Positions 1 through 8,025 of a DNA stretch of 15,159 bases are shown one piece after another (position 1 is the first letter of the stretch; every line of letters starts with the position of its first letter). The stretch lies in contig CAJQOB010000300.1 in the NCBI GenBank assembly GCA_905479845.1, forward strand, positions 1-15,159, read 5' to 3'. Source of the DNA: an uncultured Flavobacteriales bacterium (GTDB taxonomy: Bacteria; Bacteroidota; Bacteroidia; Flavobacteriales_D; Crocinitomicaceae). Both the position numbers and the translations under genes were made by a program. The notes below the pieces were generated by a model. It saw only the letters and a program-made list of their open reading frames with translations. It did no database searches and was not told the origin of the DNA.

Positions 1-48
1 GGATGGGATGAGGAATATTTACTAAAGGTACTTGGAGTTAAAGTGTGA
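1..48 (+). CDS. 3' end of an unidentified upstream gene (partial)
   Basis: Frame 1 is open from the window edge to a TGA at 46-48 and reads GWDEEYLLKVLGVKV. The mix of charged and aliphatic residues looks like an ordinary soluble protein tail, and the next plus-strand gene lies 169 bases further on. Fifteen residues are too few to assign a family, and a chance open stretch of this length is possible. Confidence 0.35.
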   Translation, partial: GWDEEYLLKVLGVKV

Positions 49-100
49 GTTTGCCCTGATAATACCCACTGGTTATGTTAGATTTATAACGTTTAATTTG

Positions 101-108
101 TAAATTTG
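101..108 (+). promoter_or_regulatory. candidate -7 box for the sorting-domain protein
   Basis: TAAATTTG matches the Bacteroidota -7 consensus TAnnTTTG exactly. No convincing TTTG -33 box sits about 19 bases upstream, so support is partial. It would give a 5' leader of roughly 100 bases before the ATG at 218. The rest of 49-217 is AT-rich with no other clear signal. Confidence 0.3.
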
Positions 109-217
109 TCGAGCCTAAATTTAATGCTTTGAAGAGATGCAACTATTTACGCTCAATGTTTGTCATTACTATAGTGACTGCAAAGTATCTAGTCATCACG
201 TTTATAATTTTTAAGAA

Positions 218-2998
218 ATGAGATATTTAAGCCCGATAATTGTTACCGCTTTACTATTATTACTACCACTTGGTGCTAGCTCCCAAGTAGTGGTTGGTTC
301 ACCTCAGTACCAAACCTTGAAGGAGAATAATCAACTTAACGGAGTGAGCTTGTCCACTGATTTGTCTTTATTCGATCCAACAGGATTTACACCGGTTTTT
401 TCTCCACCGCCTGTATCGTCAGGAAATCGCTCGGCATGTGATTGCTACGTGCAGCCTGATGCTTCTTACACATTGGCTATGCAGCCGAATGATGATGGGT
501 CAAGTGCGTTAATAAACATTCCATTCAACTTTTGTTTTTATGGGCAACAATACAATTCGTTGTACATTAACAACAATGGTAATGTGACGTTTACCAATAT
601 TTTGTCTGCTTTTTCATCAACAGCATTCCCTTCAGCGGGAAATCAAATCCTTGCTCCTTTTTGGGCTGATGTAGATACGCGTTCAGGAAATGGGCAAGTG
701 TTATACAAAGTGACGCCTACAGCGGTTTACATCAATTGGGAAGATGTTGGTTATTACAATCAGCAAGGAGACAAATTGAATACATTCCAGTTGATCATAA
801 CGGACGGTGCGAATCCAGTAGTAAGTTCTGGTAACGTAGCTTTTTGTTATCAAGATATGCAATGGACAACCGGTTCCGCTTCGCAACGGGTAAACGGTTT
901 CGGAGGAATTCCAGCTACATGTGGAGCGAATAAAGGAGATAACATTGGTTATTTCTTGATTTCTCAGTTTGATCATGCAGGAGTTGATTTTGATGGGGCA
1001 TTGGGTAATCCAGACGGAATTAGCTGGCTCGACAACAAAAGTTTCTACTTTGATGCTTGTAACTCGAGTAATATCCCTCCAATTCCAGAAGGGATATCAT
1101 CTTGTGATACCTTTAAAGTTTGTAGTTATGGCGATACTGCCGACATATCTTTAAATTTCCTCTCTCCTGAGGTTTCCCAAACCACCAGTATAACCTTCAA
1201 TAATGGAGGGTTAACGACACTGCAAGAAATTAGTAACACTTCAGGTAATACTGCTGAACTCATTCTCAGGATTATTGGAGACGCTGCGTCAGCAGGAACA
1301 TACAATATAACCGTAACGGCAACAGACGACTTCTTACCAACTCCTGGTGTAACAACCACGACTTTTGTTATCGTCATTGAAGATTCACAAGTTCCGATAG
1401 ATCCCATTATGACACCCACTGAGGGATGTGATAGCGTACTCGTGAGTGTGTTGAACGGTCCTTATGACACCTACCTTTGGGATGATTTTGAGACTTCTTC
1501 AACCAACTACATTAGTCAATATGGAACACATGGAGTAACAGTTAGTATTAATGGATGTTACAAACGAGTGGAGCAGTTATTCGGAATTGCGAACGCACCA
1601 GTCTTTGACCTTCAAGGAAATTTAAATGTATGTCCAGGATTAAATGCCGATTTGTTCGTGCCAGATTCATTGAATTTGGACTCAATTACTTGGGGGGTAC
1701 CAAATCTTGCTCAAGATACACTCTTCAGTAATTCATTTGGAGCAGGGACTTACAATGTCTCAATTTGGGACTCTTTAGGATATTGTCAGTCAGATACGAC
1801 CTTTACTGTGGTAGAAGCTGCATCGTCTTCTATATTCGCTAGTGATACTTTATGTACTGGAATAGATACCTACCAAGTGACAGGTTTAGCGAATCCAGTA
1901 GGAAGTTGGTACTCGTCCTCTCCTCAACTAACTTTTTCAAGTAATACGGACGTGAACCCATTACTCACCGCCTTGACTCCCGGAACCTACGATGTAAGTT
2001 ATATTGACAATTGTAATACTGGTGATACGGCAACACTCACTTTTGTAGAATTACCTACAATTTTCTCTGATACCTCTTTGTGTCAGATGAGTTATCAGGT
2101 CTCTGGGACATCTGTATTCCCAATGAATGGTACGTGGTCTGAACCAACTGGAAATCTGTCGTTCAGTCCATCAGCGAATACATTGGATCCAATGGTGACT
2201 GCCTCGACGAGTGGGGTCTATAACCTAACTTTTACAGATGAAGCTTGTGGAAATACGGCTACAGCTTCAATCGAATTTATTACGCCTCCTTCGATTTTTG
2301 GAGATACATTGGCTTGTAATTATGGAATGCTCGTTACAGGAACTCAAGCCTATGGAGGCGGGATTTGGACAGCTTCTGATACAACCGTGCATTTTGATGA
2401 TAGTTCAGCACTCAATCCGTACATCAATATTTTTGTGCCTGGGACTTATACTCTTACTTTTACTGACAACGTATGTAACATGGCGGTGAGTGCTGATATC
2501 GAGTTTCCATCATATGTTTTTGTGGCGCTTCCAGATACAACGGTGTGTTACGGTACAGAAATTGACTTGTTAGCATTCGAAAACGGAGCTGGGACAAATT
2601 TTGTTTGGGATACCGGTGAAACAGGACTTTCAATTACCATTTCAGAACCTGGTACATATAGCATAACTGGTTCGAATATTTGTCACTCATGGACAGCCTC
2701 ATCTACGCTGGACAACAAATTGTGTGATATTGACGTCCCTAATATTATATCACTTTCTTCCACTTCTGGAAACAATACGTGGTTTGTTCAGCAGCAAGGA
2801 ATTTCTGAATTCAACTGCGTGATCACCAACAGATGGGGGAACGTAGTATACGAATCTAACGATCCTGTTGAACAATGGGATGGAACTAACAAGGGCGGAG
2901 GCTTGGTAGAAGAGGCAACTTACTTCTACATCATCAAAGCCGTTTTAGATAATGGTGAACCTCTTACAAAACAAGGATTTGTACAAGTGGTCCACTAA
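218..2998 (+). CDS. Secreted adhesin-like protein with NIDO-like region and T9SS type B (gliding-motility-associated) C-terminal domain
   Basis: This 926-aa protein is probably exported by Sec and then moved across the outer membrane by the type IX system. Residues 1-23 form a signal peptide (basic start, long Leu run, GASSQ cleavage region). Residues about 95-280 resemble a nidogen-like (NIDO) extracellular domain, with the core LYINNNGNVTF and APFWADVDTR. Residues about 300-390 look Ig-like. Three tandem repeats of about 75-80 aa follow, at roughly 539-612, 613-690 and 691-763; each begins IF.DT.LC and ends with a PGTY..TFTD-type beta strand. Residues about 838-926 match the CHU_C/type B sorting domain (VPNIISL, NRWGNVVYES, WDGTNKGG, YFYIIKA). 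Many paired Cys suggest disulfides outside the cell. A role in adhesion or surface display is inferred, and the ligand is unknown. A terminator follows at 3018, so it is probably transcribed alone. Confidence 0.85.
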   Translation: MRYLSPIIVTALLLLLPLGASSQVVVGSPQYQTLKENNQLNGVSLSTDLSLFDPTGFTPVFSPPPVSSGNRSACDCYVQPDASYTLAMQPNDDGSSALINIPFNFCFYGQQYNSLYINNNGNVTFTNILSAFSSTAFPSAGNQILAPFWADVDTRSGNGQVLYKVTPTAVYINWEDVGYYNQQGDKLNTFQLIITDGANPVVSSGNVAFCYQDMQWTTGSASQRVNGFGGIPATCGANKGDNIGYFLISQFDHAGVDFDGALGNPDGISWLDNKSFYFDACNSSNIPPIPEGISSCDTFKVCSYGDTADISLNFLSPEVSQTTSITFNNGGLTTLQEISNTSGNTAELILRIIGDAASAGTYNITVTATDDFLPTPGVTTTTFVIVIEDSQVPIDPIMTPTEGCDSVLVSVLNGPYDTYLWDDFETSSTNYISQYGTHGVTVSINGCYKRVEQLFGIANAPVFDLQGNLNVCPGLNADLFVPDSLNLDSITWGVPNLAQDTLFSNSFGAGTYNVSIWDSLGYCQSDTTFTVVEAASSSIFASDTLCTGIDTYQVTGLANPVGSWYSSSPQLTFSSNTDVNPLLTALTPGTYDVSYIDNCNTGDTATLTFVELPTIFSDTSLCQMSYQVSGTSVFPMNGTWSEPTGNLSFSPSANTLDPMVTASTSGVYNLTFTDEACGNTATASIEFITPPSIFGDTLACNYGMLVTGTQAYGGGIWTASDTTVHFDDSSALNPYINIFVPGTYTLTFTDNVCNMAVSADIEFPSYVFVALPDTTVCYGTEIDLLAFENGAGTNFVWDTGETGLSITISEPGTYSITGSNICHSWTASSTLDNKLCDIDVPNIISLSSTSGNNTWFVQQQGISEFNCVITNRWGNVVYESNDPVEQWDGTNKGGGLVEEATYFYIIKAVLDNGEPLTKQGFVQVVH

Positions 2999-3017
2999 AT
3001 TGAATAAATATTTAGAT

Positions 3018-3052
3018 AAGCTTCTTCCATTGATTTGGGAGAAGCTTTTTTT
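3018..3052 (+). terminator. Rho-independent terminator after the sorting-domain gene
   Basis: An 11-bp stem (AAGCTTCTTCC at 3018-3028 with GGGAGAAGCTT at 3037-3047, one G-T wobble), an 8-base loop and a T-run at 3046-3052. It ends transcription of the 926-aa gene. It overlaps the ATG at 3035 that would lengthen the next reading frame, which argues against that upstream start. Confidence 0.85.
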
Positions 3053-3112
3053 ATGTTTTCTATCGATAAATTAGATTTACCTTTAGGAAGTAATAATTTA
3101 GAGCGAAAGAGT

Positions 3113-4102
3113 ATGAAGGTTATTGGAGTGAATGGTTTTGGTCGTATCGGTAGATATTTTACACGAATGACTCTTGAAAATCCATCCGTAGACGTTGCTG
3201 TAGTCAATGATTTAGCAGATATAAATACACTTGCTCATTTGTTTAAATATGACAGTGTACATGGCCGTTTGAGGCATTCGTTTAAAGTTGAAGGAAACAA
3301 GATTGTGTTTGAAAATGGAAAGACGATTTTGTTTATTTCTGAGCGCGATCCTGAGAAAATAGCTTGGGCGGATCACGGAGTTGAAGTCGTTCTTGAGTCA
3401 ACGGGAATCTTCAGAACAGAAGAGTTGGCAAGTAAACATCTTGTGGGTGGAGCGAAGAAAGTAGTTCTCTCTGCTCCTCCAAAAGGAGGGGACGTTCGGA
3501 CGTTAGTTCTCGGCGTAAACGGTGAACTTTTACAAGATACTGACCTGGTCGTTTCAAATGCTTCATGCACAACGAATTCTGCTGCTCCTATGTTGAAGGT
3601 GATGAAGGAAATTTGTGAAATTGAGAGCGCGTTTATTACAACGGTGCACAGTTATACATCAGATCAGCGATTACATGATGCTCCTCACAGAGATTTGAGA
3701 AGAGCTCGTGCGGCAGCTGAGTCAATTGTTCCAACAACTACTGGAGCAGCGAAAGCTTTGGCGAAAATATTTCCTGAGTTAGATGGAAAGATCGGAGGGT
3801 GCGGAATTCGAGTGCCTGTTCCGGACGGCTCGTTAACTGATCTTACGCTGATTGTTAAGGATGCTCCAAGTGAAGAAAAGATTAAAGAAGCGATGGAGAA
3901 AGCAGCATTAGGAGAATTAAAAGGTATATTAGAATATACGAATGATCCAATTGTTTCCGTTGATATAGTAGGTAACCCTCACAGCTGCGTCTTTGATGCA
4001 CAACTAACAAGTGTTATCGGGAACATGGTAAAAATCATGGGGTGGTATGACAATGAGGCAGGGTACTCGAACCGACTGATTGATTTAATCGCAAAACTAT
4101 AA
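3113..4102 (+). CDS. gap: Glyceraldehyde-3-phosphate dehydrogenase, type I
   Basis: The enzyme oxidises glyceraldehyde 3-phosphate to 1,3-bisphosphoglycerate with NAD(P) in glycolysis and gluconeogenesis, in the cytoplasm. From the ATG at 3113 it is 329 aa, close to the usual ~330-335. Visible features: the Rossmann motif NGFGRIGR (7-14), an NAD-selecting Asp in VNDLA (D33), KYDSVHGR, SNASCTTN with catalytic Cys152, catalytic His179 in TTVHSYTSDQ, RRARAAAESIVPTTTGAAKA, and the C-terminal WYDNEAGYSNR. The reading frame extends up to an ATG at 3035, but those 26 extra residues overlap the terminator hairpin and precede the conserved N-terminus, so 3113 is preferred. Erythrose-4-phosphate dehydrogenase (Epd) is a close relative and cannot be excluded by eye. 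The stop lies six bases before the next gene, implying co-transcription. Confidence 0.93.
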   Translation: MKVIGVNGFGRIGRYFTRMTLENPSVDVAVVNDLADINTLAHLFKYDSVHGRLRHSFKVEGNKIVFENGKTILFISERDPEKIAWADHGVEVVLESTGIFRTEELASKHLVGGAKKVVLSAPPKGGDVRTLVLGVNGELLQDTDLVVSNASCTTNSAAPMLKVMKEICEIESAFITTVHSYTSDQRLHDAPHRDLRRARAAAESIVPTTTGAAKALAKIFPELDGKIGGCGIRVPVPDGSLTDLTLIVKDAPSEEKIKEAMEKAALGELKGILEYTNDPIVSVDIVGNPHSCVFDAQLTSVIGNMVKIMGWYDNEAGYSNRLIDLIAKL

Positions 4103-4108
4103 CCGTAT

Positions 4109-5593
4109 TTGACAAAATTCATTGTGAGCATAGCGTTCTTAGGAAGTCTATCTTTTATTTTTGGTCAGAACGCCCTTGGAACGCTTCATGGAAATTACAC
4201 ACCAACGAACTCAGTGTACGTCAACCCTTCAAGCTTGTTAGATGCCAAAGTCTGGCTAGATATTAACATTGTTGGGGCTGGTTCATACACGAATAATAAC
4301 CTTGTTTATTTAGAAGATCAATCGTGGTTCTCGTTGTTAAGGGAGCTAAATCAGGTGCGTAAAGGAGAATTGACTGAAGATCGATTACCCAGTGAAAATG
4401 ATATTGGCTTTAATCAAGGTCGACGGTTTTACCACATGTACAACCGTAATTTCGTAACTGGACCAAGCGCTGTATGGAGTCAAGGTGATCACGCAGCTGG
4501 TTTGGCCTTCGGTGTTCGAAGTTATACATCGGTGCGAAGAGTACCCAGCTATGTCGGACATTTTATTGAGAGTGGTGTCCCAGATTTCACACAGCAGCAC
4601 GATATCGATTATTCTGTTGAGAATTTACGAGTAGCATCTTTGCAATTCGGTGAAATTAAAGGCTCGTACGCTTATACCTTTTTGAAACGCCGTCGAGACA
4701 TGTTCATGGGAGGTATTTCCATTTCCAAATTCATTTCTGTGGCAGGTACGGCGGCCAATGTCTATCAACTGGATTTCAATGTCGATAATGATTCTCTTGC
4801 ACTTCTGTACGATGTGCAGACCGACGCAATGTATACTACAAACCCGAGGATGAATTGGAAGGGTGGAATGGGGCTAGATTTAGGGTTTACCTACCAGAAG
4901 ATGATTGGAGAAGCGGGAACATATTTTCCTAATTCGCCTAAAATGGGATGTCGCAATGTCCCTTACTTGTACAAACTTGGATTATCAGTGATTGACATCG
5001 GTTCAATCAAGTTTGATTCTGATGATATTCAATTCGCGGGGTATGATTTCGATAATTATTCATGGGAGCAGTACGCGTCTGAAGAGGTAGATGAAGATAA
5101 CCCACTCAACCTTTTTGATGCATTGGAAGCAAACATAAATGAAGGCCAAGTGCGAAAACCGAATAAAATTAGGTTGCCAACCTACATTTCAGCACAATTC
5201 GATTACAACGTTTGGGCTTCACGGTTCTTTGTCAACGCCACAATGATTCAAGGGCTTCCAATTGGAAAACGAAAGTTTGGCATTCGACACGCGAACTCTT
5301 TGAGTGTGACACCGCGTTTCGAGACATATTGGTTTGAGGCTTCGCTGCCGATAAGTTTGTATGAGTATCAATACCCTCAATTGGGCTTAAGTTTGCGCTT
5401 AGGGCCACTTTCCATCGGGACGGATAAGTTGGGGCATTGGATTAAGCGATCGAACCTGTATGGAGCTGATATTTATTTTCATTTGAAAATCCCACTACGG
5501 TATCATCCGAAGTGCAGAGGTCGGGTAAAAGGAATCAAAAGTAAAAATGGGCAACGTTACAAAAGGTATGTTCCTTGTGATGCTTATGGGTAG
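4109..5593 (+). CDS. DUF5723-like outer-membrane protein (probable beta-barrel)
   Basis: A 494-aa protein with a signal peptide (MTKF, hydrophobic core, FIFGQ). The mature start contains the motif VYVNPSSLLDAKVWLDIN, as in Bacteroidota DUF5723 proteins (Asn-Pro-Ser/Ala, then a beta strand). The body is rich in alternating aromatic and Gly strands, and ends with YGADIYFHLKIPL and a basic tail, consistent with an outer-membrane barrel; its function is unknown. The start is TTG at 4109. The frame is shared with gap, whose TAA at 4100-4102 closes it upstream, and no ATG lies between. A GTG at 4124 would lose the Lys of the signal peptide, so TTG is chosen. It is tightly coupled to gap. The domain assignment rests on memory of the family, not on an alignment. 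Confidence 0.72.
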   Translation: MTKFIVSIAFLGSLSFIFGQNALGTLHGNYTPTNSVYVNPSSLLDAKVWLDINIVGAGSYTNNNLVYLEDQSWFSLLRELNQVRKGELTEDRLPSENDIGFNQGRRFYHMYNRNFVTGPSAVWSQGDHAAGLAFGVRSYTSVRRVPSYVGHFIESGVPDFTQQHDIDYSVENLRVASLQFGEIKGSYAYTFLKRRRDMFMGGISISKFISVAGTAANVYQLDFNVDNDSLALLYDVQTDAMYTTNPRMNWKGGMGLDLGFTYQKMIGEAGTYFPNSPKMGCRNVPYLYKLGLSVIDIGSIKFDSDDIQFAGYDFDNYSWEQYASEEVDEDNPLNLFDALEANINEGQVRKPNKIRLPTYISAQFDYNVWASRFFVNATMIQGLPIGKRKFGIRHANSLSVTPRFETYWFEASLPISLYEYQYPQLGLSLRLGPLSIGTDKLGHWIKRSNLYGADIYFHLKIPLRYHPKCRGRVKGIKSKNGQRYKRYVPCDAYG

Positions 5594-5601
5594 ATTTATC
5601 T

Positions 5602-5626
5602 GAAGTTACTGAGCTAACTCGTTTTA
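5602..5626. terminator. weak hairpin between convergent genes
   Basis: AGTTA (5604-5608) and TAACT (5615-5619) form a 5-bp stem with a 6-base loop, followed by GTTTTAA on the plus strand. It sits in the 30-base gap between two convergent stop codons and could end transcription from the left, but the stem is short. Confidence 0.25.
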
Positions 5627-6997
5627 ACGCTTATAGTAAATCCAAGCTCCAGGTGCCATGCTTTGTAGTTTCGAAAGATTTGCGTTTGCTTCTTCCGATG
5701 TAGCATACGATTGCATACTCACCGCATGTAGCGCTCCTTTCATGAATACCTCTGATTTTAGACCTTTCTCTTTAAATTCTGCCGCCAATTTTTTCGCATT
5801 GGCTTCGGATGAAAATGCTCCGGCAACGACCTTGTAAGGTCCGCTTGAGCTTGATGAAACATTAACGGGTGCAGGAGGTGTTACCTTGGGTTTTCTTACT
5901 TCTGGTTTTGGTGGTGTTACAGTTTCCACTGTTTCATTCGATCCATTGTCCGTTTCTTCACCTTGATCGTCATCCGAGAATCCTTCCTCCTCGTTGTTGG
6001 GACTTTCTTCGTAAGCATCACCCTTTTCAGGTTTAGCAGAGTATTTATCTTCTTTGATCACATTGGACATTTCATCTTTCAGTGATTCCTTTTCAACCTC
6101 TTCCTCGTTATCAGCTAGGAACGGGATATTTTGTTTTAGGTCATTGTAGTTTCTTCCAACATACGCACCACCTGCAATAATTCCTAATGCAATAATGATT
6201 ATCGTAATCCAAAATCCTACACCTGCCTTTTTCTTCTCTTTTTCCTCTTTAGGTTCGCCATCTGTTTCACCATCAATATCTGATTTCATTTCAGGGTCTA
6301 GTTCAACGGCGGCTGTTGGGGCGATATCATCCAACAAAGGAGATGGTTCAAGGGTAGTTCTTTCAGGAATGATCTCATCTATTTCTGGAGTAGAATTGAT
6401 GGCTTCAACAATTGTTTCTCTTATTTCAATTTCGTCTTCCGACACTTCAATCGGTTCTGGCTCCACAACAGGTTCTGGTTCCGAAACTACTTCTGGTTCA
6501 CTTTCAGCAACTGGCTCTGGTTCAACTATTGGCTCAGGAACAACTTCAGGTTCAGGCTCGGCAATTGGTTCTGATTCAGGTTCTGCAACATCAGCAACAC
6601 TTGGTTCATCAGCAGCTACAGCGTCCTCTTCAACAATCGGAGCTACAGCTGGAGCTTCAATTTCTTCTTGATTTTCACTTAAATTCTTCCAGTTTTCGAA
6701 TTCAATATCTCCATCATCCTTCTTTTTGAAACTTCCCAGTTTGAACATTGAGTATGATTCACCTTTATCCAACTCAGCTTTCATTTTGCGCACATACTTT
6801 GCAACCATGTTCTTCGCATCAGCTTCATCAATCCCATCTTTTTGGGCGATGAATGTAGCCAATTTACCGTCGTCATGTTGCAAATAAGGCATGAACATCG
6901 TTTCTCCAGTGTCTTTGTTGGTGATAGTTAGTGCACCGAGACCTGGGATAATGATCGTATTGCTGTCTTTGAGAATCTCTAGTAAATACTTGTCCAT
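5624..6997 (-). CDS. HU-like (CCDC81-type) / SPOR membrane protein
   Basis: A 457-aa bitopic protein. Residues 1-100 resemble the prokaryotic HU-CCDC81 pair: KYLLEILKDSNTIIIPGLGAL, then the helical MVAKYVRKMKAELDKGESYS with FKLGSFKKKDDGDIEFEN. This is a DNA-binding fold in classical HU, but DNA binding is not shown here. Residues 111-250 are very acidic, with Glu-Pro tandem repeats at 137-182. A KEEKEKKK stretch precedes one membrane helix (about 259-281), placing the N-terminus in the cytoplasm. A second acidic linker leads to a SPOR domain (about 386-456, YKVVAGAFSSEANAKKLAAEFKEKG...), which in known proteins binds denuded peptidoglycan glycans at division septa. It would thus bridge cytoplasm and cell wall. 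The gene starts 36 bases after the upstream hydrolase stop, so co-transcription is likely. Confidence 0.82.
   Translation of the reverse strand: MDKYLLEILKDSNTIIIPGLGALTITNKDTGETMFMPYLQHDDGKLATFIAQKDGIDEADAKNMVAKYVRKMKAELDKGESYSMFKLGSFKKKDDGDIEFENWKNLSENQEEIEAPAVAPIVEEDAVAADEPSVADVAEPESEPIAEPEPEVVPEPIVEPEPVAESEPEVVSEPEPVVEPEPIEVSEDEIEIRETIVEAINSTPEIDEIIPERTTLEPSPLLDDIAPTAAVELDPEMKSDIDGETDGEPKEEKEKKKAGVGFWITIIIIALGIIAGGAYVGRNYNDLKQNIPFLADNEEEVEKESLKDEMSNVIKEDKYSAKPEKGDAYEESPNNEEEGFSDDDQGEETDNGSNETVETVTPPKPEVRKPKVTPPAPVNVSSSSSGPYKVVAGAFSSEANAKKLAAEFKEKGLKSEVFMKGALHAVSMQSYATSEEANANLSKLQSMAPGAWIYYKR
6452..6589 (-). repeat. Glu-Pro coding low-complexity repeat
   Basis: Short imperfect repeats on the plus strand of the form GGTTCTGG / GGCTCAGG encode EPEP/VEPEP-type residues 137-182 of the HU-like/SPOR protein. 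Such EP repeats form stiff extended spacers. The repetition also creates a long Ser/Gly-rich open frame on the plus strand, which is an artefact. The tract is a likely site of length variation between strains. Confidence 0.7.
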
Positions 6998-7033
6998 AGT
7001 TGAAGTTTAGCGAATGAAAATAAGTATAAAAAA

Positions 7034-7888
7034 TTAGAATAAGTCTTTAAATCTGAAGGTGTCTTTCAGTCGAACTCCCTTTTCAGTATGTTGTAGGGTG
7101 GCACATTCATTCATGATGTCGTGCTCCAAGAAGAGGATCAATTCATTATCAACGGCTTTCGTCAAAAATTGTCCTTTTTCTTCAAGAGTGATTAAGGGAC
7201 GTGTATCATATCCCATTACATATGGCAGGGGAATGTGTCCAACACTTGGTAGCAAATCTGCCATGAAAACAAGTGTTTTTCCTTTGTAGTGAATGTGCGG
7301 AATCATCATGCTGTCCGTGTGACCATCAACAAAAAGCACGTCGAAATTATTGAAAACGTTTTTTGTAAAGTCACCGTTTCGTTCCACGAATTTTAATTGT
7401 CCACTTTCTTGAATTGGCAAGATGTTCTCCTTGAGGAAAGATGCTTTTTCACGTTGATTTGGTTCAGTAGCCCATTTCCAATGTTGCTCAGTGCTCCAAT
7501 AATGCGCATTCTTGAAAACTGGTTCGAATCCTGTTCGATCTTTGTTCCATTTGATTGCCCCGCCACAGTGATCGAAGTGCAAGTGCGTCAAGAATACATC
7601 TGTGATATCATCTGTCGAAAATCCAAGTGCATTTAAGTTTGGTTCAAGGCTGTTTTCGTCGGATAAAAAATAGTGAGAAAAGAACTTTTCGGTTTGTTTG
7701 TCCCCAATTCCAGTATCGATTAGAATCAACTTGTCCCCATCTTCGATGAGCATACAGCGCATTGTCCAATCACACATGTTTTTAGAATCTGCAGGATTTG
7801 TGCGCTGCCAAAGTGTCTTCGGAACGACACCGAACATTGCGCCGCCATCCAATTTAAAATTTCCTGAGCTTAGTGGGTATATTGTCAT
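7034..7888 (-). CDS. MBL-fold metallo-hydrolase (lactonase-like)
   Basis: A 284-aa cytoplasmic protein of the metallo-beta-lactamase superfamily. The dinuclear metal site is complete: HLHFDH (H102, H104, D106, H107), H190 in VDGHTDS, D211 in FMADLLPS and H256 in LEHDI. The N-terminal strand LILIDTGIGD is typical of the fold, and no signal peptide is seen. Its order of motifs and length are like the quorum-quenching lactonase/AttM-like group, but substrate cannot be read from sequence, and many family members are general hydrolases. The start is ATG at 7886-7888. It is followed after 36 bases by the HU-like/SPOR gene and preceded by a 137-base gap with hairpins, so it may have its own promoter or leader control. 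Confidence 0.85.
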   Translation of the reverse strand: MTIYPLSSGNFKLDGGAMFGVVPKTLWQRTNPADSKNMCDWTMRCMLIEDGDKLILIDTGIGDKQTEKFFSHYFLSDENSLEPNLNALGFSTDDITDVFLTHLHFDHCGGAIKWNKDRTGFEPVFKNAHYWSTEQHWKWATEPNQREKASFLKENILPIQESGQLKFVERNGDFTKNVFNNFDVLFVDGHTDSMMIPHIHYKGKTLVFMADLLPSVGHIPLPYVMGYDTRPLITLEEKGQFLTKAVDNELILFLEHDIMNECATLQHTEKGVRLKDTFRFKDLF

Positions 7889-7897
7889 ATGTTAAAA

Positions 7898-7959
7898 TTT
7901 TCTGCGGAGGAAAATGCAGAAAAACTTCCGCACCCATGCAACCGCTTCGCTCTCGCATG
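7898..7959 (-). promoter_or_regulatory. structured 5' leader of the MBL hydrolase gene
   Basis: On the minus strand, GCAGAAAA (7898-7905) pairs perfectly with TTTTCTGC (7916-7923); TTTT follows the stem and the ATG is nine bases away. A competing helix, TGCGGA (7927-7932) with TCCGCA (7903-7908), uses three of the same bases. Upstream, CATGC/GCATG (7935-7939, 7955-7959) can form a third stem. The mutually exclusive pairings suggest attenuation or start-site masking. No known riboswitch class is recognised and no function is shown. Confidence 0.3.
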
Positions 7960-7983
7960 ATATTCTTTAATCATGTTCTAGTT

Positions 7984-8007
7984 TGATATTATGATTGTTA
8001 AATATCA
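7984..8007. repeat. AT-rich inverted repeat after the transporter gene
   Basis: TGATATT (7984-7990) and AATATCA (8001-8007) form a perfect 7-bp stem with a 10-base loop, 18 bases beyond the transporter stop. No T-run follows on the minus strand, so it is a weak terminator candidate at best. It may instead protect the 3' end of the mRNA. Confidence 0.25.
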
Positions 8008-8025
8008 TTCTCGTTTCATACTTGT

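Noticed and set aside
6195..6671. 158-aa Ser/Gly-rich open frame on the plus strand
   Set aside because: It is the antisense of the Glu-Pro repeat and acidic linker of the HU-like/SPOR gene; low complexity and codon repetition explain its openness.
6412..6729. 105-aa Gln/Leu-rich plus-strand frame
   Set aside because: A third frame through the same repeat tract, opposite a well-supported gene.
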